From Orlajensenia sp037404875 (lineage in GTDB: Bacteria; Actinomycetota; Actinomycetes; Actinomycetales; Microbacteriaceae), in contig NZ_JBBELO010000018.1 of the NCBI RefSeq assembly GCF_037404875.1, positions 91,639 to 155,638 of the forward strand: a stretch of DNA of 64,000 bases, read 5' to 3'. Positions 44,175-53,494 of the stretch are shown here, piece by piece. A model generated the notes under the pieces. The model did not search any database, was not told the DNA's origin, and saw only the letters and a list, made by a program, of their open reading frames with translations. Position 1 is the stretch's first letter, and every line of letters begins with the position of its first letter. The position numbers were made by a program, and so were the translations under genes.

Positions 44175-45172
44175 GTGCCAACCAGCGTCCCCAGAACAGC
44201 GGGCCGTTCCGCATCGGCGACCGCGTGCAGCTGACCGGACCCAAGGGCAAGCTGAACACCATCACGCTCGAGGCCGGCAAGGTCTTCCACTCGCACCGGG
44301 GCATGCTCGCGCACGATGAGATCATCGGCCGCCCCGACGGCTCCGTCGTCACGAACAACGTCGGCGTCGAGCACCTCGCCTTGCGACCCCTGCTCACCGA
44401 CTTCGTGATGTCGATGCCCCGTGGCGCCGCCATCATCTACCCGAAGGATGCCGCGGCGATCCTCGCGATGGCCGACATCTTCCCGGGTGCCCGGGTCGTG
44501 GAGGCCGGTGCTGGCTCGGGCGCTCTCTCCCTGTGGCTGCTGCGGGCTATCGGTCCGAGCGGACGGCTCTCCTCGTTCGAACGACGCGACGAGTTCGCCG
44601 ACGTCGCCCGCGGCAACGTCGAGACCTTCCTCGGCTACGAGCCCGAGAACTGGACCATCACGCTCGGCGACCTCGCCGAGGCCCTGCCGCAGACGGTCGC
44701 CGACGGCACCGCCGATCGCGTGGTGCTCGACATGCTCGCCCCTTGGGAGTGCCTGCCCGCGGTCTCCGCTGCGCTCACGCCCGGCGGTGTTCTGCTGTGC
44801 TACGTCGCGACGGTCACGCAGCTCTCCCGCGTTGCGGAGGCCATCCGTGCCACGGGTTTGTACACGAACCCGGTCTCGAGCGAGACGATGGTGCGCGGCT
44901 GGCACGTCGAGGGACTGGCCGTGCGCCCCGATCACCGCATGATCGGCCACACCGGCTTCCTGCTCACCGCTCGCCGACTGGCCCCCGACACCGTGCTGCC
45001 CGAGCTGAAGCGCCGCCCGTCCAAGTCCGACTACAGCGACGAGGACGTCGAGGCCTGGACTCCGGGAGCGCTCGGCGACCGCACGGTCAGCCCCAAGAGC
45101 CTGCGCAAGCGGGTGCGAGCCGCCGGCACGAGTGCAGCGGCCTCCAAGGCTCGCGACCTCGGCTCCGAGTAG
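44171..45172 (+). CDS. trmI: tRNA (adenine-58-N1)-methyltransferase TrmI
   Basis: 333-aa methyltransferase of the actinobacterial Rv2118c type. N-terminal beta domain (FRIGDRVQLTGPKGKLNTITLEAG), then a SAM-binding Rossmann fold with VVEAGAGSGALSLWLLRAIGP (about 98-118) and DRVVLDMLAPWE. It methylates A58 in the T loop. ATG 44171 overlaps the HAD stop (ATGA). Related genomes place arc/mpa, dop, pup and pafA after this gene; here only 70 bp follow before the FKBP gene. Confidence 0.9.
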   Translation: MSANQRPQNSGPFRIGDRVQLTGPKGKLNTITLEAGKVFHSHRGMLAHDEIIGRPDGSVVTNNVGVEHLALRPLLTDFVMSMPRGAAIIYPKDAAAILAMADIFPGARVVEAGAGSGALSLWLLRAIGPSGRLSSFERRDEFADVARGNVETFLGYEPENWTITLGDLAEALPQTVADGTADRVVLDMLAPWECLPAVSAALTPGGVLLCYVATVTQLSRVAEAIRATGLYTNPVSSETMVRGWHVEGLAVRPDHRMIGHTGFLLTARRLAPDTVLPELKRRPSKSDYSDEDVEAWTPGALGDRTVSPKSLRKRVRAAGTSAAASKARDLGSE

Positions 45173-45242
45173 GCTCTTCTCGGTGCGGGCCCTGGGCATC
45201 CGCACCACCTGTATCTCCACACGAATCACGAAACGAGGACCC

Positions 45243-46208
45243 GTGCGCAAGCTTCCCGCTCTCATCGCGGCCGCTGGCCTGATCGCTGTCGGGCTGACCG
45301 CCTGCTCGTCAGGACCCGCAGACTGCACGGGCGGCGCGCCCTCGGGCGATGCGTCATCCATCGTCACCGCGAAGGGCGACTTCGGCAGCGCGCCCGACGT
45401 CGACTTCCCGACGCCGATGCAGGCGCCCAAGACGCAGCGCAGCACGATCGTCGACGGTCACGGCGAGGGGCTCATCACGGGTCAGAAGGCCGTCATCGAC
45501 ATGGCCGTCTACAACGGCACGACGGGCGACCTGATCGAGAAGACCGACTACAGCGACGACGTGAGCAAGCAGCTCTCGGTCGTCGTCTCGAGCACGCAGG
45601 TGCAGAAGGGACTCGCGAAGGGCCTGACCTGCGCGAAGCCCGGTTCGCGCATCGCGATCGTGGTTCCCCCGAAGGATGCCTTCGGCTCGGCGGGCAACGC
45701 CGGCATCGGGCTCTCGGGCAAGGACGACCTCGTGTTCGTCGTCGACGTGAAGAAGGCCTACCTGACGCGCGCCGACGGCGCACCGCAGCCGGCCCAGTCC
45801 GGATTCCCCTCGGTGGTGCTCGATCACACCGGCCGCCCGGGCCTGACGATCCCCGACGAGAAGGCGCCGAAGACCCTGAAGGTCGCCCAGCTGAAGAAGG
45901 GCGATGGGCGCACCGTCAAGAAGGGCGACACCGTCACGGTGCACTACACCGGCGTGGTCTGGAGCTCCAAGGAGGTCTTCGACTCCAGCTGGGAGCGCGG
46001 CGCCCCCGCGAGCCTCGTCGCGGCATCCGGTGCCGACGTGCAGGGCGGCGTGATCGAGGGATTCGCCGACGCGCTCATCGGCCAGCCGGTGGGATCGCAG
46101 GTTCTCGCGATCATCCCGCCGAGCAAGGGCTACGGCGACCAGGCGCAGTCGAGCATCCCGGCGAACTCGACGCTCGTCTTCGTCGTCGACATCCTCGGCA
46201 TCGGCTGA
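45243..46208 (+). CDS. FKBP-type peptidyl-prolyl isomerase lipoprotein (two FKBP-like domains)
   Basis: 321-aa lipoprotein: N-terminus ends in a lipobox LTAC with Cys about 20, so it should be membrane-anchored outside the cell. A first, degenerate FKBP-like region (about 60-180) is followed by a canonical FKBP domain (about 215-321, KKGDTVTVHYTGVVWSSKEVFDSSW and GYGDQ..SSIPANSTLVFVVDI). It helps exported proteins fold. GTG 45243 has GAGGA just upstream. pafB follows by 32 nt. Confidence 0.88.
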   Translation: MRKLPALIAAAGLIAVGLTACSSGPADCTGGAPSGDASSIVTAKGDFGSAPDVDFPTPMQAPKTQRSTIVDGHGEGLITGQKAVIDMAVYNGTTGDLIEKTDYSDDVSKQLSVVVSSTQVQKGLAKGLTCAKPGSRIAIVVPPKDAFGSAGNAGIGLSGKDDLVFVVDVKKAYLTRADGAPQPAQSGFPSVVLDHTGRPGLTIPDEKAPKTLKVAQLKKGDGRTVKKGDTVTVHYTGVVWSSKEVFDSSWERGAPASLVAASGADVQGGVIEGFADALIGQPVGSQVLAIIPPSKGYGDQAQSSIPANSTLVFVVDILGIG

Positions 46209-46227
46209 TCGGCACCCTCGCCCCGAC

Positions 46228-46233
46228 TAGGAT
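46228..46233 (+). promoter_or_regulatory. leaderless -10 (TAGGAT) of pafBC
   Basis: TAGGAT, 7 nt, GTG 46241. Confidence 0.5.
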
Positions 46234-46240
46234 CGGCATC

Positions 46241-47242
46241 GTGCCCGCCAGTCCCGTCACGGTCGAAGAACGACTGTTCTCCCTCGTGCTCGCCCTCATG
46301 GCGAGCGAGAACGGCCTGACCAAGGCCGACATCCTCTCGACGGTGCAGGGGTACAGCCAGCGCTACAGCGTCGGCGGGGCCAACGTCGCGCTCGAGCGGC
46401 AGTTCGAGCGCGACAAGGACGACCTGCGCGACCTCGGCATCCCGCTGGAGACCATCGACTCGCCCGATCGTCCCGGCGACAACACGGCGTTGCGCTACCT
46501 CATCCCGAAGAAGCTCTACGACCTGCCCGCCGACATCGAGTTCTCGCCGCAGGAGGCGAGCCTGCTCGCGCTGGCCGGCGCCGCGTGGCGCGAGGGATCG
46601 CTCTCTGACCAGTCCCGGCGGGCCCTCATGAAGCTCAGCTCCCGCGGCGTCGAGGCGAGCGAGCCCCTCGTGGGCTACGCGCCGCGCATCCGCATCCGCG
46701 AGGCCGCCTTCGACCCGCTGCAGGCCGCGCTCGGCGAGAGCGTCGTCACGTTCCCCTACGTCAAGGCGGGCGGGTCCTCCCCGCGGCAGCGCACGGTGCT
46801 GCCGCTGGCCGTCGTGCAGTTCGACGGACGCTGGCACCTGTACGCCCACGACCTCGACCTGAACGAGACCCGCACGTTCCTGCTGTCGCGCATCGTCGGA
46901 CCCGTTCTCGCCAAGCCGAAGACGCCGCTGCCGGCGGCGCCGACCGCCGGTGCGGCCGAACGGGCGCTGGCCGAGCTGGAGGTGCTGTTCCGCTCGAACA
47001 CGGCCGAGATCCTCGTGCAGGCGGCGACGGATGCCGCGGTGCGGCTCTCGCACCGCAACGCGGCCGAGAGCGCAGACGGCCGCATCACGCTGCACTTCAC
47101 CGACCCGGCGATCCTCGCCGACGAACTGGCCGCCTTCGGTCCCGAGGTCCGGGTGCTGCGCCCCGATACGCTCGCCGACGCCGTGCGCGAGCGCTTGGAG
47201 CGCGTCGCGGCCGACCACGAGGACGGAGTCTCTCATGACTGA
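46241..47242 (+). CDS. pafB: PafB, WYL-domain transcription activator subunit
   Basis: 333-aa winged-helix/WYL protein: N-terminal HTH (ERLFSLVLALMASENGLTKADIL), then a WYL-like domain and a C-terminal WCX extension. With PafC it forms the activator that switches on RecA-independent DNA-damage genes from TGTCR-N11-TANNNT promoters. Overlaps pafC by 8 nt. GTG 46241 start, probably leaderless. In contrast to many relatives, pafA is not upstream. Confidence 0.92.
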   Translation: MPASPVTVEERLFSLVLALMASENGLTKADILSTVQGYSQRYSVGGANVALERQFERDKDDLRDLGIPLETIDSPDRPGDNTALRYLIPKKLYDLPADIEFSPQEASLLALAGAAWREGSLSDQSRRALMKLSSRGVEASEPLVGYAPRIRIREAAFDPLQAALGESVVTFPYVKAGGSSPRQRTVLPLAVVQFDGRWHLYAHDLDLNETRTFLLSRIVGPVLAKPKTPLPAAPTAGAAERALAELEVLFRSNTAEILVQAATDAAVRLSHRNAAESADGRITLHFTDPAILADELAAFGPEVRVLRPDTLADAVRERLERVAADHEDGVSHD

Positions 47243-48209
47243 AGCCCGTCGCCGCTCCCTGCTCGGTCCGGAGCGCACCCTGTTCATGCTTTCCCTCGTG
47301 CCCTACCTGCTCGAGCGCGGCGAGGTCGCCATCGACGAGGTGGCCGCGCACTTCGACGTCACGCCGGACCTCGTGCGCCGCACGGTCGAACTGCTGCCCA
47401 TGACGGGCATCCCGGGGGAGTCCAAGGCGTACCTCGCGAACGACCTCTTCGAGATCGACTACGACGCCCTCGACGAGGGCATGGTCGCGCTCACGCGGAA
47501 CGTCGTCATCGACGAGACGCCGCGGTTCTCGGCCCGCGAGGCCTCCGCCCTCATCGCCGGGCTGCAGTACCTCTCGGCGCTTCCCGAGAACGCCGACAGC
47601 GAGGCGATCGCAGCCCTGCAGGCGAAGCTCTCGCGCGGCGCCTCCTCGACGCCCCGCGAGCTCGCGGTCGGCGGCAGCGCCCCCGACGCGGCTCTCGCCG
47701 TGATCCGGGCCTCCCTCGCCTCCGCGACGCGGCTCTCCTTCGACTACCGCAACGCGCAGGGCGACACCGAGCGCAGGACCGTCGATCCGCTGCGCGTCGA
47801 GTCGAGCGACCAGGACTGGTACCTGCGCGCGTGGTGCCACAACCGGCAGGCCGTGCGCACCTTCCGGCTGGACCGGATGAGCGCCCTCACTCCGAGCGCT
47901 GAGCCCATCGGGCATCGCGCCGACGAGGTCGCACTGCCCGACACCCTCTTCCAGGGATCGCCCGATGACCGCGAGGTGCTCATCGAGCTTCCGGCCGATG
48001 CCGTGGGGCTGCTCGCCGACTTCCGGCCGGACGAGGTGTCGAAGCAGTCGGGCGGAACCGTGCGGGTACGCCTGCGCGTCGCGCACTACCACGCGCTCAA
48101 GCGCCTGATCGCCGCGCATGCCGGCCTCATGCGGGTTCTCGAGCCTGCGGAGGCCCGCCAGGCGGTGCAGGAGTGGGCGCGCGCGGGCGCCGCGCAGTAC
48201 ACCGCCTGA
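47235..48209 (+). CDS. pafC: PafC, WYL-domain transcription activator subunit
   Basis: 324-aa WYL protein: N-terminal HTH (PYLLERGEVAIDEVAAHF), then a WYL core with the SFDYRNAQGDTERRTVDPLRV and WYLRAWCHNRQAVRTFRLDRM signatures and a WCX end. Partner of PafB in the RecA-independent damage response. ATG 47235 lies inside the end of pafB, so translation is coupled. tatA follows after about 100 bp. Confidence 0.92.
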   Translation: MTEARRRSLLGPERTLFMLSLVPYLLERGEVAIDEVAAHFDVTPDLVRRTVELLPMTGIPGESKAYLANDLFEIDYDALDEGMVALTRNVVIDETPRFSAREASALIAGLQYLSALPENADSEAIAALQAKLSRGASSTPRELAVGGSAPDAALAVIRASLASATRLSFDYRNAQGDTERRTVDPLRVESSDQDWYLRAWCHNRQAVRTFRLDRMSALTPSAEPIGHRADEVALPDTLFQGSPDDREVLIELPADAVGLLADFRPDEVSKQSGGTVRVRLRVAHYHALKRLIAAHAGLMRVLEPAEARQAVQEWARAGAAQYTA

Positions 48210-48272
48210 TCACCGGCCCTTCCCGCGCGGGCGCGCCGCCCCAACTCACAGGGTGCACCGCCCCGTGCAGGT

Positions 48273-48278
48273 TAGACT
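48273..48278 (+). promoter_or_regulatory. candidate -10 (TAGACT) of tatAC
   Basis: TAGACT lies 34 nt before ATG 48313 and predicts a short leader in the 103-bp gap after pafC. Confidence 0.45.
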
Positions 48279-48312
48279 GGAGCCCTCTTCCCCGCAGAAT
48301 TGGACCGCCCTC

Positions 48313-48579
48313 ATGTTCAGCAACCTCACCGGTTGGCACTTCCTGATCATCCTCGTCGTGATCCTGTTGCTCTTCGGCGCTCCCAAGCTGCCCGCGCTGG
48401 CCCGCAGCCTCGGCCAGTCCATGAAGATCCTGAAGGCCGAAGTGCGCTCGGACGACAAGCCCGCGGACAAGTCGGCCGACGGCGTCGTCGACACCGCGCA
48501 GGCTCCCGCCGCGGATGCGACGACGACGACGGTGAAGAGTTCCGACAGCGGAACCGCCGAACCCACGACAAAGCCCTAG
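48313..48579 (+). CDS. tatA: twin-arginine translocase subunit TatA
   Basis: 88-aa TatA with one N-terminal helix (about 8-20: WHFLIILVVILLLFG), the conserved hinge FGAPKLP and an amphipathic helix LARSLGQSMKILKAEV, followed by a low-complexity acidic/threonine tail. With TatC it forms the pore that exports folded proteins. Followed 5 nt later by tatC. Position between pafC and tatC is the usual actinobacterial order. Confidence 0.93.
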   Translation: MFSNLTGWHFLIILVVILLLFGAPKLPALARSLGQSMKILKAEVRSDDKPADKSADGVVDTAQAPAADATTTTVKSSDSGTAEPTTKP

Positions 48580-48584
48580 CAACC

Positions 48585-49379
48585 GTGGCAGTGCGCTCCC
48601 GACGGCGCAGCAACCGCGAAGCCCGGATGTCGCTGGGCGAGCACCTTCTCGAGCTGCGCAAGAGACTCTTCCTCTCGGCCGCCGGCATCGCGGTCGGGGC
48701 CATCATCGGCTGGCTCGCCTCGGACTACATCTGGGAGGCCCTTCGCGGTCCCGTGATCACGATCGCACAGGCGCAGCACCGTGACGCCCAGATCAACTAC
48801 CCCAACATCACCTCAGCCTTCGACCTCAAGCTGCAGATCGCCTTCTACGTCGGCCTGATCATCTCGAGTCCCATGTGGCTCTACCAGGTGTTCGCCTTCT
48901 TCCTCCCGGCACTCACGCGCAAGGAGAAGCAGTACACCTTCGGGTTCTTCTTCACGGCTGTGCCGCTGTTCTTCGCCGGCTGCGCGGCCGGCTGGTTCGT
49001 GCTGCCCCACGTGGTCGAGCTCATGGCCGGCTTCGCTCCTCCCGACACGGTGACCTTCCTCGAGGCCAGCACCTACTTCAACTTCGTGCTCAAGCTCGTG
49101 GTGGCGATCGGCATCGCCTTCGTGCTTCCCGCGTTCCTCGTGCTGCTGAACTTCGCGCGGGTGATCAGCGCCGCATCCATCCTGCGCTCGTGGCGCTGGG
49201 CGATCATCGTGATCTGCCTGTTCACCGCGATCGCCACGCCGGCGGCCGACGTCGTCTCCATGTTCCTGCTCGCCATCCCGATGGTCGTGCTCTACTTCGC
49301 CGCGTGGGGCGTCGCCTGGCTGCACGATCGCCGAATGGATCGTCGCGAGGCCGCGCTGAACGCCCAGTACGCCGCGTAG
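48585..49379 (+). CDS. tatC: Sec-independent (Tat) translocase subunit TatC
   Basis: 264-aa membrane protein with six helices and the TatC signatures MSLGEHLLELRKRLF (about 16-30), SPMWLYQVFAFFLPAL and FLPALTRKEKQY. It is the signal-peptide receptor of the Tat pathway. GTG 48585 is the first start after the tatA stop; GTG 48591 or Met16 are alternatives as there is no clear ribosome binding site. Confidence 0.92.
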   Translation: MAVRSRRRSNREARMSLGEHLLELRKRLFLSAAGIAVGAIIGWLASDYIWEALRGPVITIAQAQHRDAQINYPNITSAFDLKLQIAFYVGLIISSPMWLYQVFAFFLPALTRKEKQYTFGFFFTAVPLFFAGCAAGWFVLPHVVELMAGFAPPDTVTFLEASTYFNFVLKLVVAIGIAFVLPAFLVLLNFARVISAASILRSWRWAIIVICLFTAIATPAADVVSMFLLAIPMVVLYFAAWGVAWLHDRRMDRREAALNAQYAA

Positions 49380-49422
49380 CGGGTTCGGTGCCCTGCCGCC
49401 CGGATGCGCCGCCCCGCCAACG

Positions 49423-49428
49423 TAGGCT
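49423..49428 (+). promoter_or_regulatory. leaderless -10 (TAGGCT) of helY
   Basis: TAGGCT, TGGCTC spacer, GTG 49435. Confidence 0.5.
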
Positions 49429-49434
49429 TGGCTC

Positions 49435-51873
49435 GTGAGCACTCCCTCGCCCGCCGAACGCTACGCGGCCTTCCGCGCCACCCAGCGCCAGCCCCTGCTC
49501 GATGAGTTCCGAGCCGCTCAGCGGTTCGACCTCGACCCGTTCCAGGTGGCGGCCTGCGCCGCGCTCGAAGAGGGCAGGAGCGTGCTCGTCGCGGCACCGA
49601 CGGGCGCGGGCAAGACGATCGTCGCGGAGTTCGCCGTCTTCCTGGCGATGCGACGCTCCAACGCCAAGGTGTTCTACACGACGCCCATGAAGGCGCTCTC
49701 GAACCAGAAGTTCAACGAGTTCGTCGACGAGTACGGCGCCTCGGAGGTCGGCCTGCTGACGGGCGACACCAACATCAACTCCTCCGCGCGCGTGGTCGTC
49801 ATGACGACCGAGGTTCTGCGCAACATGCTCTACGCGGACTCCGACCTGCTCACCGACCTCGCCTTCGTCGTCATGGACGAGGTGCACTACCTCGCCGACC
49901 GGTTCCGCGGGGCGGTGTGGGAGGAGGTCATCATCCACCTGCCGCAGGTCGTCAGGATGGTCTCGCTCAGCGCCACCGTCTCCAACGCCGAGGAGTTCGG
50001 CGACTGGCTGCAGGCCGTGCGCGGCGACACCGACGTCATCGTCTCCGAGGAGCGGCCCGTTCCCCTCGAGCAGCACGTGCTCATGCGCACCAAGCTCGTC
50101 GACCTGTTCGATTCGTCCACCCGGGCGGGCAGCAACCGCGTCAACCCAGAGCTCGTGCAGCTGGCGGCCTACGGCGGCCGTTCCATCCAGGGCCGCTCGA
50201 CGGCCGGGCGCCGCGGGCGAGACCGCGGAAGCTATCACCGGCCGATGGCGCGCGAGTCGCGCATGCCGCGCGAGGCTCTCATCGAGCTGCTCGCGGGCAA
50301 GAACCTGCTTCCCGCCATCTTCTTCATCTTCAGCCGGGCCGGCTGCGACCAGGCGGTGCGCCAGGTGCTGCGCAGCGACATCCGGCTCACGGCCGCCCAC
50401 GAGCGCGCCGAGATCCGGCGCATCGCCGAGGAACGCTCGCGCACCATGAACGACGAGGACCTCGCGGTGCTCGGCTACTGGGAGTGGCTCGAGGGTCTCG
50501 AACGCGGGGTCGCCGCCCACCACGCCGGCCTGCTGCCCGCCTTCAAGGAGGTCGTCGAGGAGCTCTTCCAGCGCAAGCTGCTGAAGGTCGTCTTCGCGAC
50601 CGAGACGCTCGCCTTGGGCATCAACATGCCGGCGCGCACGGTGGTGCTGGAGAAGCTCGAGAAGTTCAACGGCGAGGCCCGCGTGCCCATCACGCCGGGG
50701 GAGTACACCCAGCTGACCGGTCGTGCCGGCCGTCGGGGCATCGACGTCGAGGGCCACTGCGTGATCCAGTGGCAGGAGGGCCTGGACCCCCAAGCCGTCG
50801 CCTCGCTCGCCTCGCGGCGCAGCTACCCCCTCAACTCGAGCTTCCGGCCCACCTACAACATGGCCGTGAACCTCATCGAGCAATTCGGGCGCGACCGGGC
50901 GCGCGAGATCCTCGAGTCCTCGTTCGCGCAGTTCCAGGCCGATCGCTCGGTCGTCGACCTCGCCCGCAAGGTGCGCCAGCAGCAGGAGTCCCTCGCCGGG
51001 TACGAGGAGTCGATGCGCTGCCACCTCGGCGACTTCGGCGAGTACGCCGCCATCCGCCGGCAGCTCACCGAGCTCGAGAAGCAGGGCACCCGGGCCGAGG
51101 GCCAGTCGCACGCGGCACGCCAGAACCGGCAACGCGACCTCGCGCGGCTGCGCGAGAAGCTGCGGGCGCATCCGTGCCACGGCTGCCCCGACCGCGAGCA
51201 CCACGCCCGATGGGCCGAGCGCTGGTGGCGGCTGAAGCGCGAGACCGACGCCCTGCAGCAGCAGATCCGGTCGCGCACCGGGGCCGTGGCGCGCGTGTTC
51301 GATCGCGTGACCGATGTGCTGGTCAGCCTGGAGTACCTCGAGCGGGATGCGAGGGGGCGACTCGGAGCGAGTTCCGCCGGAAAGATGCTGCGGCGGATCT
51401 ACGGCGAGCGCGACCTGCTCGCGGCCGAGGCGCTGCGCCGCGGGCTGTGGAATGACCTCGACCCGGCCGGGTTGGCGGCGATGGCGTGCGCGCTCGTCTA
51501 CGAGCCGCGCCGGGAGGAGGGCGAGACGATCGAGCGCTACCTTCCCCGCGGTGCCTTCCCGGCGGCGCTGGACGCGACGCAGCTGCTCTGGAGCGGGTTG
51601 GACGACGTCGAGCGTGACAACAAGCTGCCCGGAAGCTCCCCCCTGGCTACAAGCCTGTGCCTTGCCATGAACAAGTGGGCGCGGGGTGGACGGCTCAGCG
51701 ACGTCCTGCTCGAGGCCGACATGGCGGCCGGCGACTTCGTGCGTTGGACGAAGCAGACGATCGACCTGCTCGACCAGCTGTCGGTCGTGGCCGAGAATCC
51801 CGTCGCCCGCAACGCCCGGGTGGCCATCGATGAGGTGCGCCGTGGCATCGTCGCCTACAGCACCGTCGCCTGA
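49435..51873 (+). CDS. helY: SKI2-like DEVH-box RNA helicase HelY
   Basis: 812-aa helicase: Walker A APTGAGKT (about 53-60), TTPMKALSNQK, DEVHYLADRFRG box II, SLSATVSN motif III, and QLTGRAGRRGID motif VI. A C-terminal region with a CHGCPDREHH motif (around residue 582) and helical arch follows. Homologues in mycobacteria are in the same pafBC-tatAC-helY order. It acts in RNA metabolism, perhaps with RNase complexes. GTG 49435, leaderless. Confidence 0.9.
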   Translation: MSTPSPAERYAAFRATQRQPLLDEFRAAQRFDLDPFQVAACAALEEGRSVLVAAPTGAGKTIVAEFAVFLAMRRSNAKVFYTTPMKALSNQKFNEFVDEYGASEVGLLTGDTNINSSARVVVMTTEVLRNMLYADSDLLTDLAFVVMDEVHYLADRFRGAVWEEVIIHLPQVVRMVSLSATVSNAEEFGDWLQAVRGDTDVIVSEERPVPLEQHVLMRTKLVDLFDSSTRAGSNRVNPELVQLAAYGGRSIQGRSTAGRRGRDRGSYHRPMARESRMPREALIELLAGKNLLPAIFFIFSRAGCDQAVRQVLRSDIRLTAAHERAEIRRIAEERSRTMNDEDLAVLGYWEWLEGLERGVAAHHAGLLPAFKEVVEELFQRKLLKVVFATETLALGINMPARTVVLEKLEKFNGEARVPITPGEYTQLTGRAGRRGIDVEGHCVIQWQEGLDPQAVASLASRRSYPLNSSFRPTYNMAVNLIEQFGRDRAREILESSFAQFQADRSVVDLARKVRQQQESLAGYEESMRCHLGDFGEYAAIRRQLTELEKQGTRAEGQSHAARQNRQRDLARLREKLRAHPCHGCPDREHHARWAERWWRLKRETDALQQQIRSRTGAVARVFDRVTDVLVSLEYLERDARGRLGASSAGKMLRRIYGERDLLAAEALRRGLWNDLDPAGLAAMACALVYEPRREEGETIERYLPRGAFPAALDATQLLWSGLDDVERDNKLPGSSPLATSLCLAMNKWARGGRLSDVLLEADMAAGDFVRWTKQTIDLLDQLSVVAENPVARNARVAIDEVRRGIVAYSTVA

Positions 51874-51931
51874 GAGCCCTGTGGCAGAACGCTCCCAGCC
51901 GGCCGTGACCTAGCGGATGCCGTCGCGCGCA

Positions 51932-51937
51932 TATGCT
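51932..51937 (+). promoter_or_regulatory. leaderless -10 (TATGCT) of lnt
   Basis: TATGCT, GATCGG spacer, GTG 51944. This decides the start over the in-frame ATG 27 nt upstream. Confidence 0.55.
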
Positions 51938-51943
51938 GATCGG

Positions 51944-53494
51944 GTGACTCCCGGCGCTGCTCGTGGGCGTGCGACGCCGATCCTGCCGCTGTGGGCTGCC
52001 TTCCTCACCGCGGCCGCCGGCGGATTCGTCTATGACCTCGGATTCCCGGACGCGGATGTGTGGCCGCTCGCCTTCCTCGGCATCGGCCTGTGCCTGATCT
52101 CCCTCGTCGGCCGCCGGTCGTGGTCGGCCCTCGGCGTCGGCTTCGTCTTCGGGGTGGTCTTCTACCTGCGCCAGGTCTCGTGGACCGCGCTCTACCTCGG
52201 CCCGATCCCGTGGCTCACGCTCTCCGGCCTCGAGTCGTCCTTCGTCGCGGCGGGCTCCGTGCTCATCGCGCTCGCCTATCGCTGGGCGCCCGCCGTCGGT
52301 GGATTGTGGTTCCGCCTGATCGGGCTGCCGATGCTCGTGGCTGGATTGTGGTGTGTTCGGGAACAGGCCGTCGGCTCGATGCCCTATGGCGGTTTCCCCT
52401 GGGGACGGGCGGCGCTCAGCCAGTCGGAGAGTCCTTTCGCCCAGGTCGTCTCGTGGATCGGGTTCACGGGCCTCAGCTTCGTGATGGTGGCCATCACCGC
52501 GATGCTCATCGAGTGGGCGCGGCTCGCGCGCTGGCGTGATGCACGCACCGCGATTCCCGCGGTCGCCCTCGTCGTGCTCGCCATCGCCGCTCCCGCCTGG
52601 TCGACGACGCCGCACGGATCGCTGCGGGTGGCGAGCGTGCAGGGCAACGGGCCCACCGGCTACTTCGACAAGCGCTCGGCCGGCGACGTGTTGAACTCCC
52701 AGCTGGAGGCCACGCGCCCGGTACTGGAGGTTCCCGACATCGACGTGCTCGTCTGGCCGGAGGGCGGGTCGGACATCGACCCGACGCGCGACGCGGCGGT
52801 GGCTCGGGAATTCGACCGCCTGAGCGAGCAGCTGGACGCGCCCCTCGTACTCAACACCGTGACGAAGAGCGGCGAGGAGTACTTCAACACCTCCCTGCTC
52901 TGGCGCGCCGGAGAGGGCGCCGTCGACCGCTACTCGAAGCGCCATCCCGTCCCGTTCGGCGAGTACATCCCCGATCGGGACTTCTACTACGCACTCGCCC
53001 CCGACCTCATCGGTCTCGTGCAGCGCGGCTACACCCCCGGAACGGATGCCCCTGTCTTCGATCTCGGCAAGACCGTCGCCGGGCTCGCCATCTGCTTCGA
53101 CGTCATCTACGACGACCTGATGTGGGAGGGCGAGAACGACGGCGCCGAGGTCTACTTCCTCCAGACCAACAATGCCGACTTCCGCGGCACCGATGAGAAC
53201 CAGCAGCAGCTCGCGATCGCGCGACTGCGCACGATCGAGACGGGTCGTTCGGCCGTCAACATCTCCACCGTCGGGCGCAGCCAGGTGATCGATCCGACGG
53301 GCAGGACGATCGACGCGCTGCCGGCCGGAACGGCCGGCTCGATGGTGACCGATGTGCCGCTGCGCGTCGGATCCACGCCAGCGGTCGTGCTCGGGGCGTG
53401 GACGCCCGGAGTGATCGTCGTCGGCGCCCTCGCGGGGCTGCTCGCCTGCGGGTTGGCCTTCCGTCGTCGACGGCGCCGGGAGCAGGGCGAGTGA
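51944..53494 (+). CDS. lnt: apolipoprotein N-acyltransferase
   Basis: 516-aa membrane enzyme with several N-terminal helices and a C-terminal CN-hydrolase domain (about 225-470) whose catalytic trio is visible: Glu in WPEGG, Lys in YSKRHPVPFGEY and Cys in AICFDV. A last helix ends the protein. It adds the third acyl chain to lipoproteins. GTG 51944 is chosen for the TATGCT-N6 leaderless layout; ATG 51917 would add nine residues. It overlaps ppm1 by 4 nt, matching the Lnt-Ppm1 link of mycobacteria. Confidence 0.9.
   Translation: MTPGAARGRATPILPLWAAFLTAAAGGFVYDLGFPDADVWPLAFLGIGLCLISLVGRRSWSALGVGFVFGVVFYLRQVSWTALYLGPIPWLTLSGLESSFVAAGSVLIALAYRWAPAVGGLWFRLIGLPMLVAGLWCVREQAVGSMPYGGFPWGRAALSQSESPFAQVVSWIGFTGLSFVMVAITAMLIEWARLARWRDARTAIPAVALVVLAIAAPAWSTTPHGSLRVASVQGNGPTGYFDKRSAGDVLNSQLEATRPVLEVPDIDVLVWPEGGSDIDPTRDAAVAREFDRLSEQLDAPLVLNTVTKSGEEYFNTSLLWRAGEGAVDRYSKRHPVPFGEYIPDRDFYYALAPDLIGLVQRGYTPGTDAPVFDLGKTVAGLAICFDVIYDDLMWEGENDGAEVYFLQTNNADFRGTDENQQQLAIARLRTIETGRSAVNISTVGRSQVIDPTGRTIDALPAGTAGSMVTDVPLRVGSTPAVVLGAWTPGVIVVGALAGLLACGLAFRRRRRREQGE

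Noticed and set aside
51917..51943. ATG 51917 as lnt start
   Set aside because: GTG 51944 has a TATGCT at leaderless distance and the extra residues lack similarity; 51917 lies upstream of the predicted transcript start.
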